Of a DNA stretch of 64,000 bases, positions 10,937 through 23,820 are shown in pieces. The position numbers and the translations under genes were made by a program. The notes beneath the pieces are model-generated. The model was not told the DNA's origin. It searched no databases and saw nothing but the letters and a program-made list of their open reading frames with translations. This DNA is from Alviniconcha marisindica (Eukaryota; Mollusca; Gastropoda; Provannidae), in assembly GCA_018857735.1 (NCBI GenBank), contig JABMCL010001651.1, forward strand, positions 62,001-126,000. The letters are read 5' to 3'. The first letter of the stretch is position 1. Each line of letters starts with the position of its first letter.

Positions 10937-12832
10937 CATGCATGCGTGCATGCGTGTGTGTGGCAGTGGCGTTTGTTTTTTCATCTAAAGGACTTCGTAC
11001 ACAAGCCAGTGTGTAAAGTTTTTGTCTCATCACCCGAAGGACTGCACACTCTTTGCATATAGACCTTGCAGAGGATTCTCATTGATGGACGACCCATGCG
11101 GAAAGCCGTTTGCTTTTTGTTGTTGTTGCTTTTTGCTTTTTTGTCTTCTTGAAGGACTGCACAAATGCTTGCAAGTGCACACATACACAGTTACACACAC
11201 ACACCAGCTGTGGGGTCTCATCACTCCAAGAAAGGATACCCAGCACCGCCCCAAACTGGGTTTTTTCTCTCTCTGCTGGGTTTGTTGCACACACATCAGG
11301 CAACAACAACAAAAAAGAAAAGAAAAGGGGGGAAAAAAAGAGTCGGTTTGTCCAAAGGACTCTACACACAAAACAAGGTTTTCAGCCCACCCTTCCACAG
11401 TTTGATGGTAAAGTTAATATTTGGATCTGCAATGCTGAGCGCAAAGGTTGCTGTGTATGTTTATTTTTGATGGGCCTGCCTCATCTCTGCTTGCAACTTT
11501 TGGTCCAAAGGACTGGGCTCATTAATTTTGTCGTCAAGACCTTGGCCTCCCATGTAAACAGACTGTTGGCAAGGCCAGTTTTAAGGCTTCTTACTCCAAA
11601 CAGTGTTGTGGTTTTTTTTGTCCAGACTGTTTGTTGCTGTTTCGACATTGGGAGTTTCATTGTGTGAGATGACAGCGGTGGCTGACTGCGACCCTGGCGA
11701 GAGTCTGGCGGCAACGCACAGTGCCTCACGGTCTTTCTGCCAGTGACACATGGATTAACTTACCTTCATTCTGGCTGCAGATAGCCGTGCAGTGTAAAAC
11801 TTGAAAAGCTCACTGTTACGTGAACATCCACTTGACTTATAAATGGGGAGACATTCGTTTCTCCAGGCTGTGGTATTGTAGTATTTGCTGTAGAGCAGTC
11901 TAATACCACCTCTGAAAACAAGATCCATATTGTATTTATGTCAGCTGAAGTGTTATGTGTATATTATGTATTTAGCACCCACAAATACCACTCATTATTA
12001 GAGCTGAAGTGTTACGTATATATTATGTGTATTTGCCACCCACAAATACCACTCATTATTCGCCCTATATGACCTGTGAGGTTGACTGGGCGTTAAAAAC
12101 TTAATCATAACCACCACTCATAATTTGAAGCATAATAATGCACCCGGAAAATATGGACATTTTAGAGTGCTGAGAGCAGGCATCGCATGGAGCTTAGAAG
12201 AGGAAGAAGCTGCTGGTTTTCCTCTGTGTTTGAGACAGTTGCTGGTCTCCTCCGGCAGGAAGGTTGACCAAGGAAAAATAAGGCAAGAAACTGGGCATAT
12301 CGTCACGGTCATCCTCACAGTCGACCGGCCGGAAGGAAGGATGCAAATCAGGCCACCAGCGCCACACACTAAGCATCGCTTTTTGGCACCCTTTCATCTG
12401 CGACGAGTTTAGGACGTTGCAAACCAGGCTTTGGAGCTTGCACCAACACTTGCCGTACAATGATGAGAATTCCATAAAGTTTTCAGGGATCAAGAGAACC
12501 AGGCTTCAGTTTATTTCCTTCTTCTTTTGCATATATATGTATATATATGGCTGTTCACCATTTGACTCAAAGGTGTGCGGAGAAAAAAAACTGTGACCAC
12601 TTGTTGGTAATAGTATGATGTTAAAGGGTCCAGATAAGGGAAGCCTTTTTTTTTTGTATGCTTCACTGTTGTGTAATTGTGTGGTGTGTCTTTTCTCACT
12701 TTCTTTTCATTACGTCATGTTTGAATTCAGTTTTTATCAGTTGTTTGATATGTACAGTGCGTTTGATTTGGGCTGGTGTGGATTAACGCTTATCGCAGAA
12801 AGGGTAAATTTGAAGTAGTGTATATTATCGTC
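10592..12832 (+). other. Probable PKI 3' untranslated region
   Basis: Between the PKI stop (TAG at 10589) and the AATAAA at 12833 I see no splice-supported exon. It holds a C-rich stretch, a long (TG)n at about 10804-10932, and four recurrences of an AAGGACT-containing segment between about 10985 and 11510 (period about 50-180 bp). A SINE-tail-like motif lies at about 12061-12110. Open frames on both strands lack homology I recognise. Confidence 0.5.
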
Positions 12833-12838
12833 AATAAA
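12833..12838 (+). promoter_or_regulatory. Candidate polyadenylation signal AATAAA
   Basis: A canonical AATAAA in the sense of the PKI gene, followed by GT-rich DNA (GAGTGTTATGTG, then (GTT)n). It is the best 3' end for PKI in the window, implying a UTR of about 2.2 kb. Confidence 0.5.
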
Positions 12839-13059
12839 TGAAGTTTCTGTGAGTGTTATGTGTTTAGCTTTGCTGTTGTTGTTGTTGTTGTTGTTGTTTT
12901 GTCACATGATCAGTGGTACATGGGCTGCTTGCAATAAGTTTAGTTAATATCTGTGAAAGCCTGCTTTCTTCAGTTTGTTTTTAACTGTACTGGTAGTCAG
13001 TTTTTGGACCAGTGACAATGTCTTGTGAGATTCAAGTCCAGTTCGTAGACCTACAATAA

Positions 13060-13855
13060 CATATCCTTAAATACAACAGTGCTGAAAAGAAGTTTGTTTT
13101 TAGATCAACAGTATATTCCGAGATGCAACGGTCCAAATAGTCTGGTTTTTGATTAACAATAATATATCCTTTGATGCAAAAATAGCCCAAATTAGTCTGA
13201 TTTTAGCTCAAAAACATATTCACAGATGCACCCCCCTTCCCCCCCCCACTCCCCCATCCTGGATAAGTCTGTTTTCAGACCAACAATATTATGTCCTTTG
13301 ACAAAGCAGCACCCCAGAGAAGTCTGTTTTTAGATCAACAGTATATTCTGAGATTCAACCTTCCAAATAAGTCTGGTTTTAAACCAACAATATTGTGTCC
13401 TTTGACAAAGCAGCACCCCTGAGGTGTGTTTTTAGATCAGCAATATATTCTGAGATTCAACCTTCCAAATAAGTCTTGTTTTAAACCAACAATATTGTGT
13501 CCTTTTTTAACAAAGCAGCACCCTTGAGGTCTGTTTTTAGATCAACAATATATTCTGAGATTCAACCTTCCAAATAAGTCTTGTTTTAAACCAACAATAT
13601 TGTGTCCTTTGACAAAGCAGCATCCCCCAAAAGTGTGTTTTTAGATCAATATATTCTGAGATTCAACTTTCCAAATAAGTCTGTTTTTAGACCAACACCA
13701 GTGTATCCCTAGATGCCACATTAGCCCAGTGAAGTCTGTTCTTAGATCAACAGTATTTTCTGAGATGCAACCCCTCAAATAAGTCTTGTTTTTAGACCAA
13801 CAACAATATATCCGTAGATGCAACAGTAGCCCAACATCAGTTGCATTCTTAGAAG
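13060..13855. repeat. Tandem repeat, about 50-60 bp in a 110-bp higher order
   Basis: Two alternating subunits recur: one around TTTTTAGATCAACAATATATTC and TGAGATTCAACCTTCC, the other around TTAAACCAACAATATTGTG and CTTTGACAAAGCAGCACCCC. Copies are diverged and interrupted by a short C-rich run near 13230. Confidence 0.85.
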
Positions 13856-14009
13856 CCATATGTAATGTGACAGCACTTTCTATGAATGTGAGAGTTTGTT
13901 CTGCGTTTGATAAACGTGACGACTACATTGACCATAGCTTCATGTTTTCCGCTTCATGTTTTGATGGACTTGTTCTCATTTTGTACTTGACCTGTGTCAG
14001 TTAAGTTCC

Positions 14010-14038
14010 TGTGGGGGGGGGGGGGGGGGGGGGGGGGG
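14010..14038. repeat. Poly-G tract
   Basis: About 25 consecutive G (with one A near the end). It is one of many long G or C homopolymers in the window. Confidence 0.9.
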
Positions 14039-14124
14039 AGAGTTATTAATAAAGAACTTGAACAGGCTGCCTGTGCAGTCGTCAGTTTGGCAAGATGACA
14101 ACACTGGAGAACCTGAGTGCACTG

Positions 14125-14900
14125 CAGATTGTATTGTGATGCTCATGCTTGTGTGACGTTCATACTTGTGTGACGGTCTCGCCTGTGTGACGCTCATGCT
14201 TGTATGGCGTTCATGCTTGTGTGACATGCATGTTTGTGGTATAAACTAAAGAACCTGAGTGCACTGCAGATTGTATTGTGATGCTCATGCTTGTGTGACG
14301 TTCATACTTGTGTGACGTTCTCGCCTGTGTGACGCTCATGCTTGTATGACGTTCATGTTTGTGGTATAAACTAAAGGACCTGACTGCACTGCAGATTGTA
14401 TTGTGATGCTCATGCTTGCGTGACGTTCATACTTGTGTGACATTCATGCTTGTGTGACATTCATACTTGTATGATGTTCATGCTTGTGTGATGTTCATGC
14501 TTGTGGTATAAACTAAAGAACCTGACTGCACTGCAGATTGTATTGTGATGCTCATGCTTGTGTGATGTTCATACTTGTGTCACACAAGTATGAACGATAC
14601 ACAAGCATGGGCATGCTTGTTCATGCTTGTATGACATTCGTACTTGTGTGACGTTCCCGCCTGTGTGATGCTCACGCTTGTGTGACATTCATACTTGTGT
14701 GATGTTCTCGCTTGTGTGATGTTCATGCTTGTGTGACGTTCATACTTGTGTGATGTTCATGCTTGTGTGACGTTCATGCTTGTGTGACGTTCATGCTTGT
14801 GGTATAAACTAAAGAACCTGATTGCATTGCAGACTGTATTGTGATGCTCATGCTTGTGTGACGCTTGTATTTGTGTGATGTTCATACTTGCAGTGTAACT
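14125..14900. repeat. 17-bp minisatellite in a 120-bp higher-order repeat
   Basis: The unit is about 17 bp, GTGTGACGTTCATGCTT, and blocks of it are separated four times by a spacer with GTATAAACTAAAGAACCTGA and TGCACTGCAGATTGTATTG. At about 14568-14625 units lie in opposite orientation (CACACAAGTATGAAC, ACACAAGCATG), forming a near-perfect hairpin. Confidence 0.9.
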
Positions 14901-15524
14901 GGCAGGATATAAGCTGGTTTTTACAATGTTTTACATTGGAGGTTTTTTGTTTGTTTGTTTTTAATTCGCTGCTAGTCTTATTGTAATGAGGTCAAAAAAG
15001 TGGCCACAGGCCACCCAGCATGGTGGGTTTTATTGGCACCTGTTGTGTTTTAATGTCGGAAAGGTTACTGCGGGCAGCCAATAGCGATGATAGGTGCTTT
15101 TTAGAATGTTGTTGAATCCCAAGTTGGTGTTTGTTTGATCTGTTCTTTTCGCTGGATTTGTTCCTATCATTCTTTGAGTCATTATATGTTGTAGTTCAAT
15201 TTTTTTGAACTTGTGTGTAGAAAATGATGCATATTGTTCTTGCCCTTCATGTTTGTTCCTGTAACAGTACGCTTGTTTTCATCTAGTTTGGGTGCTCAGA
15301 TGCGCAGAACTGAAGATGTGTGAGGGTGATCTGAAAAGAAATCTGGTTTGATCTCTTGCTTCTTCTTTTTTCTGTTTTCTGATGCAAGTGGTAAATATAC
15401 TTCTTCATATACATGTACTTTAAACAGGGAATATTATTTAACTGTGCTTGGGGGAGAAAAAAAGTTGATTGTGGATTGCATTTGTAGATATCACTTCAGA
15501 AAGGCTTTACATGTGGGAAGAGTT

Positions 15525-15985
15525 TTGAATGTTTCTCAAAGTTTACATTGGGAAGAACTCTCTTTCCATTAGACATTCACAGTTTACATTGGGAAGAGCT
15601 CTCTTTCCATTAGACACTCGCTGTTTACATTTGGAAGAGCTCACTTTCCATTAGACACTCAAAGTTTACATTTGGAAGAGCTTGTTTTCCATTAGACACT
15701 CAAAGTTTACATAGCCAGGTCTGAAAGAGCCCTTTTTCTATTAGACACTCAATGTTTACATTTGGAAGAGCTCTTTTTCCATTGAACACCATTAGACACT
15801 CAAAGTTTACATTTGGAAGAGCTTGTTTTCCATCAGACACTCAGTGTTTACATTTGGAAGAGCTCTTTTTCCATTGGACACCATTAGACACTCAAAGTTT
15901 ACATTTGGTACAGCTCTCTTTCCATTGGACACTCAGTGTTTACATAGCAGCAGACATTTGCAGTTTACATAGCCAAGACCAGCAG
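15525..15985. repeat. Tandem repeat, about 42-bp unit
   Basis: About ten imperfect copies of a unit with AAGTTTACATTTGGAAGAGC followed by TCTTTTTCCATTAGACACTC. Confidence 0.88.
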
Positions 15986-16039
15986 AGTTCGTCCTCCATC
16001 AGGCATTGAGAGTGTATTGCACAGCCAGGCATGTCGTCC

Positions 16040-16250
16040 TATTAGCAGTTGCGCCAAAGGCATGCCACCCTATCAGCAGTCAATCTAAAGGCATGCCACC
16101 CTATCAGCAGTCAATCTAAAGGCATGCCACCCAATCAGCAGTCAGTCTAAAGGCATGCCACCCTATCAGCAGTCAATCTAAAGGCATGCCACCCTGTCAG
16201 CAGTCAGTCTAAAGGCATGCCACCCTATCAGCAGTCAGTCTAAAGGCATT
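16040..16250. repeat. Minisatellite, 31-bp unit
   Basis: About seven copies of a 31-bp unit around AAAGGCATGCCACCCTATCA and GCAGTCAATCT, nearly identical to one another, which suggests recent expansion. Confidence 0.92.
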
Positions 16251-17389
16251 GCCTCAGTGGCAGCAGCCCAGAGGAAAGACATCTTGCAGGCAAGTACCCA
16301 GTGCTTTGGCTGCAGCTGCTCGTCATGAGCACCAAGATATACAAGATAACTTCTCCAAGAAAGAGTGTGCACTGTTACTGTGGACAGCGAAACACAGACA
16401 GCATTTCTGTTTCCTCTGTGGTGCTGCTTGATTCTGGGATTGTCTCTTGAGACTCTTCTGACCCTGTTACCTGAAGATCAAACGTGTTGTATTTCAGAGT
16501 TTATTGTTTGGAAACCAGGATCTCTCCGGTGACACGTTCCTGATGTAATAACCCTTAAAGCACCTTCGGCTCATTCACCTCTCACTGTCAAGGTCTGCTG
16601 CCAATAACCCTTAAAGCACCTTCGGCTGTCACTGTGAAAGTACCCCAGGAAAGTTGAAAGCAAAGTTAGTGTTGTTAATCTTGTCCAAGTCCTTTGCAAA
16701 CTGAAAATGTTTTCATATTTGCGAAAAGGCACACAGTCCATACATGTGTGTGTGTGTGTGTGTGTGTGCAGGTTGCTGTTTGATATGATTATATGCATAT
16801 ATAAATATAAATGTGTGTGTGTAATTGTTAACACATGGGTATGGTATGGGTACCATACATTTGTGGTTAAAATCCGATTACTAACTAACTAACCATACAT
16901 TTGTGTGCATGTGTGTGTGTGTGTGTGCACACATGTGCCCATGCGGGTGTGTATGTGTGACTTGAGTGATTAAGAGTCAGGGGGATGATAGATTGGTAGA
17001 CATAGTGCCACTTAACAATTGGATTTTAAAGAAACCAGCTGCAGGATTCCATAATCAGATTTTCAGGTCAGGGGGACACCACTCCTAGTGATATTGAAGG
17101 AGGAGGGGTGGAGGGGGGTACAATATCCTGGTCAGTTAGCGACATCCATGAGAAGGGGAACATGGGCAGCGTCCAAGAAGGTAGCGGGCAGCAAAGTCTG
17201 GTGTCAATGAACAGCATCCTTTGAGGTGTGGGCAGGGTCAGTGTCCCTGTGTGGGACCAAAGGGGTTGTTCCCCGAGGTATGTCTGAACCAGTTGCATGT
17301 TATAGGGCAACTCTGACTTCAACTGTCCAGTGTTAACCGGACCTATATTCATATAAGTCAGCTGGAATTTGGGAAACATTTTAACGTCA
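16251..17389. other. No gene recognised
   Basis: Holds a 25-bp direct duplication at about 16547 and 16602 (AATAACCCTTAAAGCACCTT), (TG)n runs near 16745 and 16910, and a SINE-tail-like TAACTAACTAACC at about 16880-16895. No exon is supported. Confidence 0.6.
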
Positions 17390-17890
17390 TGCGCCTATTC
17401 ATATCAGCTGGTTGAAATCTGACACACTTTAGCATAATGCACCCATACCAGTCAATGTAAATTTGGGAGCTTTAACGTCACTGTAATCCATTCTAGTCAG
17501 TCAGTCAAGATTTGGCAACTTGATGATAATAATATTGGTGCGCCAGAATTGTGTTAACACTGATCAGTTGAAATGTGGCAACTTTAATATTGTATATCAT
17601 GTTAGTCAGTCAGAATATTGCAACTTTAATATTGTGTAGCAATGGCAATCAGTCAAAATATGGCAATTCAGTATTGTATATCCATAGCAGTCAGTTGAAA
17701 TTTGGCAGCTTTAGTAATGATTATATCCATAGCAGTCCACTGAAGTTTAGCAACTTACCTATTTATGCCAATTTGTTCAAATAGGGCAACTTAAAAATAT
17801 TACCTATCCTTTCTGATCAGTTGAAATTTGGCAGGTTTATATGCTTCATATATCCATAGCAGTCATGTGAAATTTGGCAACTTTGCTTAG
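17390..17890. repeat. Degenerate tandem repeat, about 55-bp unit
   Basis: Repeated motifs GTCAGTTGAAATTTGGCAAC and TATTGTATATCCATAGCAG recur about nine times with much divergence. Confidence 0.75.
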
Positions 17891-19974
17891 GCTAACACCA
17901 TAGCACTCCTTGGGCCATTGAAAAATGAGGTTTGACCTTTTTGCTTGTCGTTAACTAAGTGTGGAGATCATAGAAAATCAACATAGATGTTGCATTAGTT
18001 TCACTTTCAGTACAGTATCTTTTGTCTCACACTAAACTGGTCCCACATGTGCATATGACTGCTGGGTTTGTGTGTGTTTGTGTGTGTGTGTGCATGTGTG
18101 TGCGCACATGCATGCACGTGTGCATGAATGCGTGTGTGTGTGTGTTTTACACTGTTCACACTTATCTACACAAGAGCTCCTTGAAATTGGGTGCATGCAT
18201 TGCTATTTACTTCAGTGCAGGTGTGAATCTCAGAAACAGCAGTATTTACCTATTACTGCAAGACACTCACCTGTGTGTGTCGAACCATGTCTCCACCACA
18301 CCACCCCTCCACTTCCAGTTGTAAAGATAGGGCTGTGTTTAGTCCACACTCTGGTACTTATGTGTGTGATGTGTGTGTGCATGCGTGCGTGTGTGTGCGC
18401 GCATATGCGAGTGTAGTGATATATAGATCTGCTGGAGTTGCCGTCTGATACCTTTATGTATGAGAAGAATTTTGAAATGTGAATTTGCTTATAATGAGAG
18501 TTTGCATGATCATCTGAGGTGACCCTGTGTGGTTGACAGGACGTTAAAATCCAATTACTAACTAACTAACCATATATTTACTTACGGTCCAGCTTGGAAA
18601 TTGTGCATCTGCGTGCAGCATGACTTGGACATAATTATGTTAGTCTTTAACCTGCATGTTGCCTGGATTTTAAGTGTTAACGAGTGCTGAGAGGTCTCAG
18701 AATAATTACCTGGAGTCACTGGGTGTCGAGCACCATTCATCTGAAATCCTTTGTTCCGTCACTGAAGATGTTGACCTATCACTGAAACTGTTGAAGGTGT
18801 AGCTGTCAGTTTATTGTTCATTGTAATGTTATGTGCATTGAAACAAACAGCACTGCCCCTCCAACACACCCACGCGTTTAGGTGTTTTTGCTTTGTTAAA
18901 CTATGCATGAGTTGCATAGGTATTTTTACTGTAGATGGAGAAGTTTGCCATCGGCTTTCCCTTTCTGAACTGGCCTGAGTGCTCTGTCTTGAGTTTGGCC
19001 AGGGTTCAGAGGTCACTGTACTTGTTTATGTTCTCAGTGTTGGTGGTAGCGAACCAGTGTCAATTGTATATATTGCCCCTCGGCTCCTTCAGTATGTCCC
19101 CGTGTGTGTTACTGTCGTGGCCAAACAGCTCAGCATTTAATGATAATAATAATAATAATACACTTTTTTCAGTGCCTACCCTACAGTCCTAGACAGCTTA
19201 GAATGAAAAAGGGCACCCATAACTGTAGGCTACATATGTGTAGTTGTTAAGCTACATGTGTATATATATATATATATATATCTGTGTGTGTATCAGTTGA
19301 AACACATGCACTTCTGCACTCACACACAAGGTTTTAGGAAAAGCAGTCTCAGAAGAAGGGTAGTCCCTGGTCAGGTGTTCATTCGCATAATGGATTGAAT
19401 GATGGGGGGGGGGGGGGGGGGTATTAGAAGAAAAGAAAAAAGACCTGGAAAAACAACATTCTTTTAGCAGGGGTTCCATATGTTGTGAATTGCATTTAAC
19501 ATAAAGGGGAATCGAAATGAAGAGGTATCATGGGACCTGTTGATAGGAATAGAATTGTTAAAAAGTAGACTTGCAGCAGTTTGTTGGTTTGCTCAGCATT
19601 TTTGGACCAATTTATGTCCTTGCTTGGTGTCCCCTTTAACAGAAAGAAAAAAAAATGGGGGGGGGTATCCACTTTAACCACAGTGTGTCAGAAAATAGAC
19701 CTACTGCAAAGGCTGATAGCAGGGCTTGCCTTTATTTTAAAACAATAAAATTCAAATTAAATAAATCATGTTTTGCATGCTGTGACTTGTTTGTCCAAGA
19801 CATAGGTGATGGTGTTCTCATGTCACATGACGTATTGCTAGCAGCAGCTCAGACATATGTGATGTATTGGTAGCAGTGAGCTTATATTTGTCTCGTATCG
19901 TTTGCGGGAGCTGCCACAAGTATCATTTTTGTCATGACAAAACTTTTGTTGTGACAAACACGTTGCGACAAATA
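17891..19974. other. Gene-free stretch with simple repeats and SINE tail
   Basis: Contains TG-rich tracts at 18068-18150 and 18360-18410. A SINE-tail-like segment at about 18515-18572 has CCTGTGTGGTTGACAGGACG and ends in TAACTAACTAACC. An (AT)n run lies near 19262 and poly-G runs near 19405 and 19660. A short piece near 19330-19400 resembles the 22264-23322 element. No gene is supported. Confidence 0.6.
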
Positions 19975-20910
19975 TTTGTCACATACGTTTGTCGTGTTGC
20001 TAGCAGTGATCTTTGTCACAGACACAAGTGATGTATTGCTCGCTAGCAGCAAACTTTTCTTTGTCACAGACACAAGTGATGTATTGCTCGCTAGCAGCAA
20101 ACTTTTCTTTGTCACAGACACAAGTGATGTATTGCTCGCTAGCAGCAAACTTTTCTTTGTCACAGACACAAGTGATGTATTGCTCGCTAGCAGCGAACTT
20201 TTCTTTGTCACAGACACAAGTCATGTACGTTTGTCGTGTCAAAAATTTGGGGGCGACAAAAATGACACTTGTGGCAACTCCTGGCAATGATAGTCACGAG
20301 GCACAGGTGATGTTAGTTTGCTAGCAGTGAAAAAAAATTGTCGCTGACAAAATGCTGTATTGCTAGCAATTAAGTTTTTGGTTGTCAAGACACAAGTGAT
20401 GATTGCTCGCAGCAGGAACTTTTTTCTGTCACAGACACAAGCTGAGTATGCTGCTAGCAGCGAACTTTTCTTTGTCACAGACACAAGTGATGTATTGCTC
20501 GCTAGCAGCGAACTTTTCTTTGTCACAGACACAAGTGATGTATTGCTCGCTAGCAGCAACTTTCTTTGTCACAGACACAAGTGATGTATTGCTCGCTAGC
20601 AGCAACTTTTTTTGTCACAGACACAAGTGATGTATTGCTCCTAGCAGAACTTTTCTTTGTCACAGACACAAGTGATGTATGCTCGCTCAGCTAGAACAGG
20701 ATTACAATTTTCTTTGTCACAGACACAAGTGATGTATTGCTCGCTAGCAGCAAACTTTTCTTTGTCACAGACACAAGTGATGTATTGCTCACTAGCAGTG
20801 AACTTTTCTTTGTCACAGACACAAATTGAAGTATTGCTAGCAGTGATTTTTTGATTTTTTTTTGCCAGACGCAAGTGCTGTGTTGCTAGAAATGAAAATG
20901 TTTGGTCACA
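19975..20910. repeat. Minisatellite, 48-bp unit
   Basis: A 48-bp unit with TTTGTCACAGACACAAGTGA and TGTATTGCTCGCTAGCAGC. Five copies between about 20010 and 20215 are almost identical; a second block lies at about 20480-20830 and diverged copies on both sides. The open frames on either strand come from the repeat. Confidence 0.93.
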
Positions 20911-21317
20911 GGCACAAATGATGTGTTGTTGGCAGATGGTTTTGTTTGTTTTGTTTTTGTCACAAGCACAAACGAGATTAGCAGAGAACCTTTCTTGCCG
21001 TAGGCACAAATGATATTGTTGGCAGATAACCTTTGTTGCAAACACATAAAATGACGTATCACTGGCAACGTATACAAAATCACAAAACCATTTGAACCAG
21101 CAGTTCTAACGCATACAAGTCTTAAAAGAAAGTGCATGCTTATAGGATACGTCGCTTTCTTCTCCCTTCATAGCTTTCAGCACACGGTAATTTCCTATTT
21201 TGCCTCCTACATTGTTGCCTCAGTTCACTTCCATTGCTGTTCATTTTGGGGTTGCACTCGCTGTTCGGAAAGCCGTTCAGCCAGCCTCACAAAGCAGCAC
21301 TTTTCTAATGATAGTAA

Positions 21318-21636
21318 GTAAACATGGTGCTTAACCTCCACAGAAACCGCAAGGCTTATTAGGGATGGAGAGAAGGGGGAAAGGGGTATGGAGGTGGGGG
21401 AAGAGGGAGATTATATACCTATCGCTACACTGTCGCCACCAGAATGACTTCTGCATTAAGATGGGCAGCGATGAGAGACCATTTTAATGTTTCAGTAGAA
21501 AATGATGGACAAAGTCACAAGACAGTGTCCACAAACCACAACCTTTCTGAAGAGAAAGGAGAGCCGAAGCGATATCGAACCGAGGTCCTTCCGCTTACCA
21601 GCCTAACGCCTTACCGCTAGGCCAAACTGGCTCACT
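21318..21636 (-). mobile_element. tRNA-headed SINE
   Basis: On the minus strand the element begins with a tRNA-like head (GCCTAGCGGTAAGGCGT as box A, GGTTCGATATC as box B). It continues through a body with GCCCATCTTAATGCAGAAG and ends in a tail with CCCTAATAAGCCTTGCGG. The tail is shared with segments at 22013, 25826 and 43354, and the body with the inverted dimer at 49807-50275. Confidence 0.7.
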
Positions 21637-21945
21637 CTAATGTTAGGTGTTGTTGATTGCTTTTATATTGCGCTATTCTCCACTCTCCAGCAGACTTACT
21701 GTGCTCTTGTCACATGCGATTCTAAGTGAGTGACAACCTTTTATAGCACATTTTTTAATATCCACTGAAGTGGTGCACTTACACTATTACATGGCTAATG
21801 CCATGTGATAGTTCTGCAGTCGTGTTAATGTTATGGCTGTGTTACTTTCCAAACACACCTATTATGCCTGCATCAGTCCTAAACTGGTAGTGTACAATGT
21901 GCCCATGTTTCTGTGACATTGTACACAATGCAAAAATGTTGGATT

Positions 21946-21972
21946 CGGGGGGGGGGGGGGGGGGGGGGGGGA
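21946..21972. repeat. Poly-G tract
   Basis: About 26 consecutive G. Confidence 0.9.
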
Positions 21973-22012
21973 GAATGATCCAAAAATTCTGCAGTTAGTC
22001 TGAAACAGGAAC

Positions 22013-22125
22013 TTTGTGAGACTCAGGAGGTTGCGTGAAAGTCGAGGTGGGCCGTCCTGGGCTCCCATCCCTAATAAGCCTGTGGTTTCTGTGGACGTAA
22101 CATGTCGGCAACAACTGAACGGCAT
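22013..22125 (+). repeat. SINE 3' part
   Basis: Shares GTGAAAGTC, GTCCTGGGCTCCC, TAATAAGCCTGTGGTTTCTG and ACTGAAC-type blocks, in order, with 43354-43462 and the minus-strand tail at 21318-21370. Confidence 0.65.
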
Positions 22126-22263
22126 GGCAACCAGTAAGTACGACCCCAAAGTGCACACGAATTGGACACGACATAAGAGCAACAGTGTAGATACTACAGT
22201 AGGAAGTTACTCAGTGCAGCTGTCTGCTCTAGGTGTAACAGTGGGGGAGGGAACAAAATAAAA

Positions 22264-23322
22264 TACCATGGAACCTGCCTTTTAAGCCCAACTAGAAAGT
22301 CAAACAAAAGTGGTCTTTAAAGAAGGGTGTTTCTTGGTCACGGGTGTATTTACAGGGATGTTACAGGAAGGGGGAGTTTTTGAGAGAGAGAGAGAGAGAG
22401 AAAAAGGGGGTCTTAAAAGAGCAATGGTTCTTGGTCATGGATTTATTTACGTGGAAACAGGAAGGGTAGGTTTCTGGAACAGTGACATGACATTATAGGA
22501 AGGGAGAGTTTTTGCGAGAAAAAAGTGGTTTTAAAAGAGCAGTGGTTCTTGGTCATGGATTTATTTACGTGGAAATAGGAAGGGAAGGAACAATGATATG
22601 ACATTATAGGAAGGGAGAGTTTTTGCGAGAAAAAAGTGGTTTTAAAAGAGCAGTGGTTCTTGGTCATGGATTTATTTACGTGGAAATAGGAAGGGAAGAT
22701 TTCTGAAAAAGTTACATATTATAGGAAGGGAAAGTTTTTGAGGAAGAAAAACTAAAAATGGTTGTTTTACAAGACCAGTGGATCTTGGTCAGGGATTTAT
22801 TTAAATGGAAATAGGAAGGAAAGATTTTTGAAAAAGTTATATATTACAGCAAGGGAATTTTTGAGAAAAAAAATGGTGGTCTTAAAAGAGAAATGGTTCT
22901 GGGTCATGGATTTATTTACATGGAAATAGGAAGGGAAGGTTTCTGGAAAAGTTGTCTTAAAAGGGAGAAGAAGTTCTTGTTACATTCACATGTAAATAGG
23001 AACAGGAGGTTCCTGAAAAGGTTTTCTAAGAAATAAAAGGGATGGTTCTTAGTACATTTATGTGGAAATGGGAAGGGTAGGTTTCTGAAAGTCATTGTAA
23101 AAGAGGGATGATTTTTGGACATGGGTTTCATTACATGAAAATAGGAAGGGAAGGTTTCTGAAAAGGTGGTCTTAAAGAAAGAGTGATGGTTCTTGGTCAT
23201 GGGTACATTTACATGAAAATAGGAAGGGAAGGTTTCTGAAAAAAGTGGTCTAAAAAGAAAGAAAAAAGGAAGAACAGTATGTTCTCTCATCAGAGAGGTC
23301 TTTAATCAGGGATTTCACTGTA
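22264..23322. mobile_element. MITE-like element with expanded tandem interior
   Basis: Left end TACCATGGAACCTGCC and right end GGGATTTCACTGTA are imperfect inverted repeats related to the ends of the 1852-3045 element. The interior is a tandem array of about 75-120 bp units with GGTTCTTGGTCATGGATTTA and GGAAATAGGAAGGGAAGG, with an early block at 22320-22690 and more diverged copies to the right. No transposase. Confidence 0.65.
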
Positions 23323-23820
23323 ATACTTTAAACCCCCCCCACCCCCCGTTTTGGCGGCATTTGCGTATGTTGACACCAACAGGCCCAGATTGCAGGTGTG
23401 GATCTGATATTTGTCTATAAATTAATGCAATGTGGCTTTTATGCTTTGTGGGTGGCACATTGCTTCTTGCCAGATATTATTTCATTTAGTGTTTTGTTTT
23501 TGACTCTGCAGTTTTTGTCTCAACATGTTATGCACTGAGAACCACCCAGTGATAAAAGCACATATTCAGACCAGTCTGTGTTGTTGTTCATGTTTGAGTT
23601 GATTGGTTTTTAATTATTCTTTTTGTTTGACAGCGAAACAACTGTTAATTATGCATTTAGCTGTTCCCAGGCATTGTGAAACATTCTTTTAATAAAGAAT
23701 TTTTAAGGAAAGCAAGGTTATTGAGTGTTGATTCTGGTGGTGGTACAAGCATTGTGAATGTCTGACAAGAGTGAGAATCCACACATAAACTAGACAGATT
23801 TGACAAAAAAACAAAACAAG

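Noticed and set aside
10479..10988. 169-codon Pro-rich open frame
   Set aside because: It is in a different frame from the PKI terminal exon and ends in a (TG)n tract. The phase-consistent frame stops at 10591.
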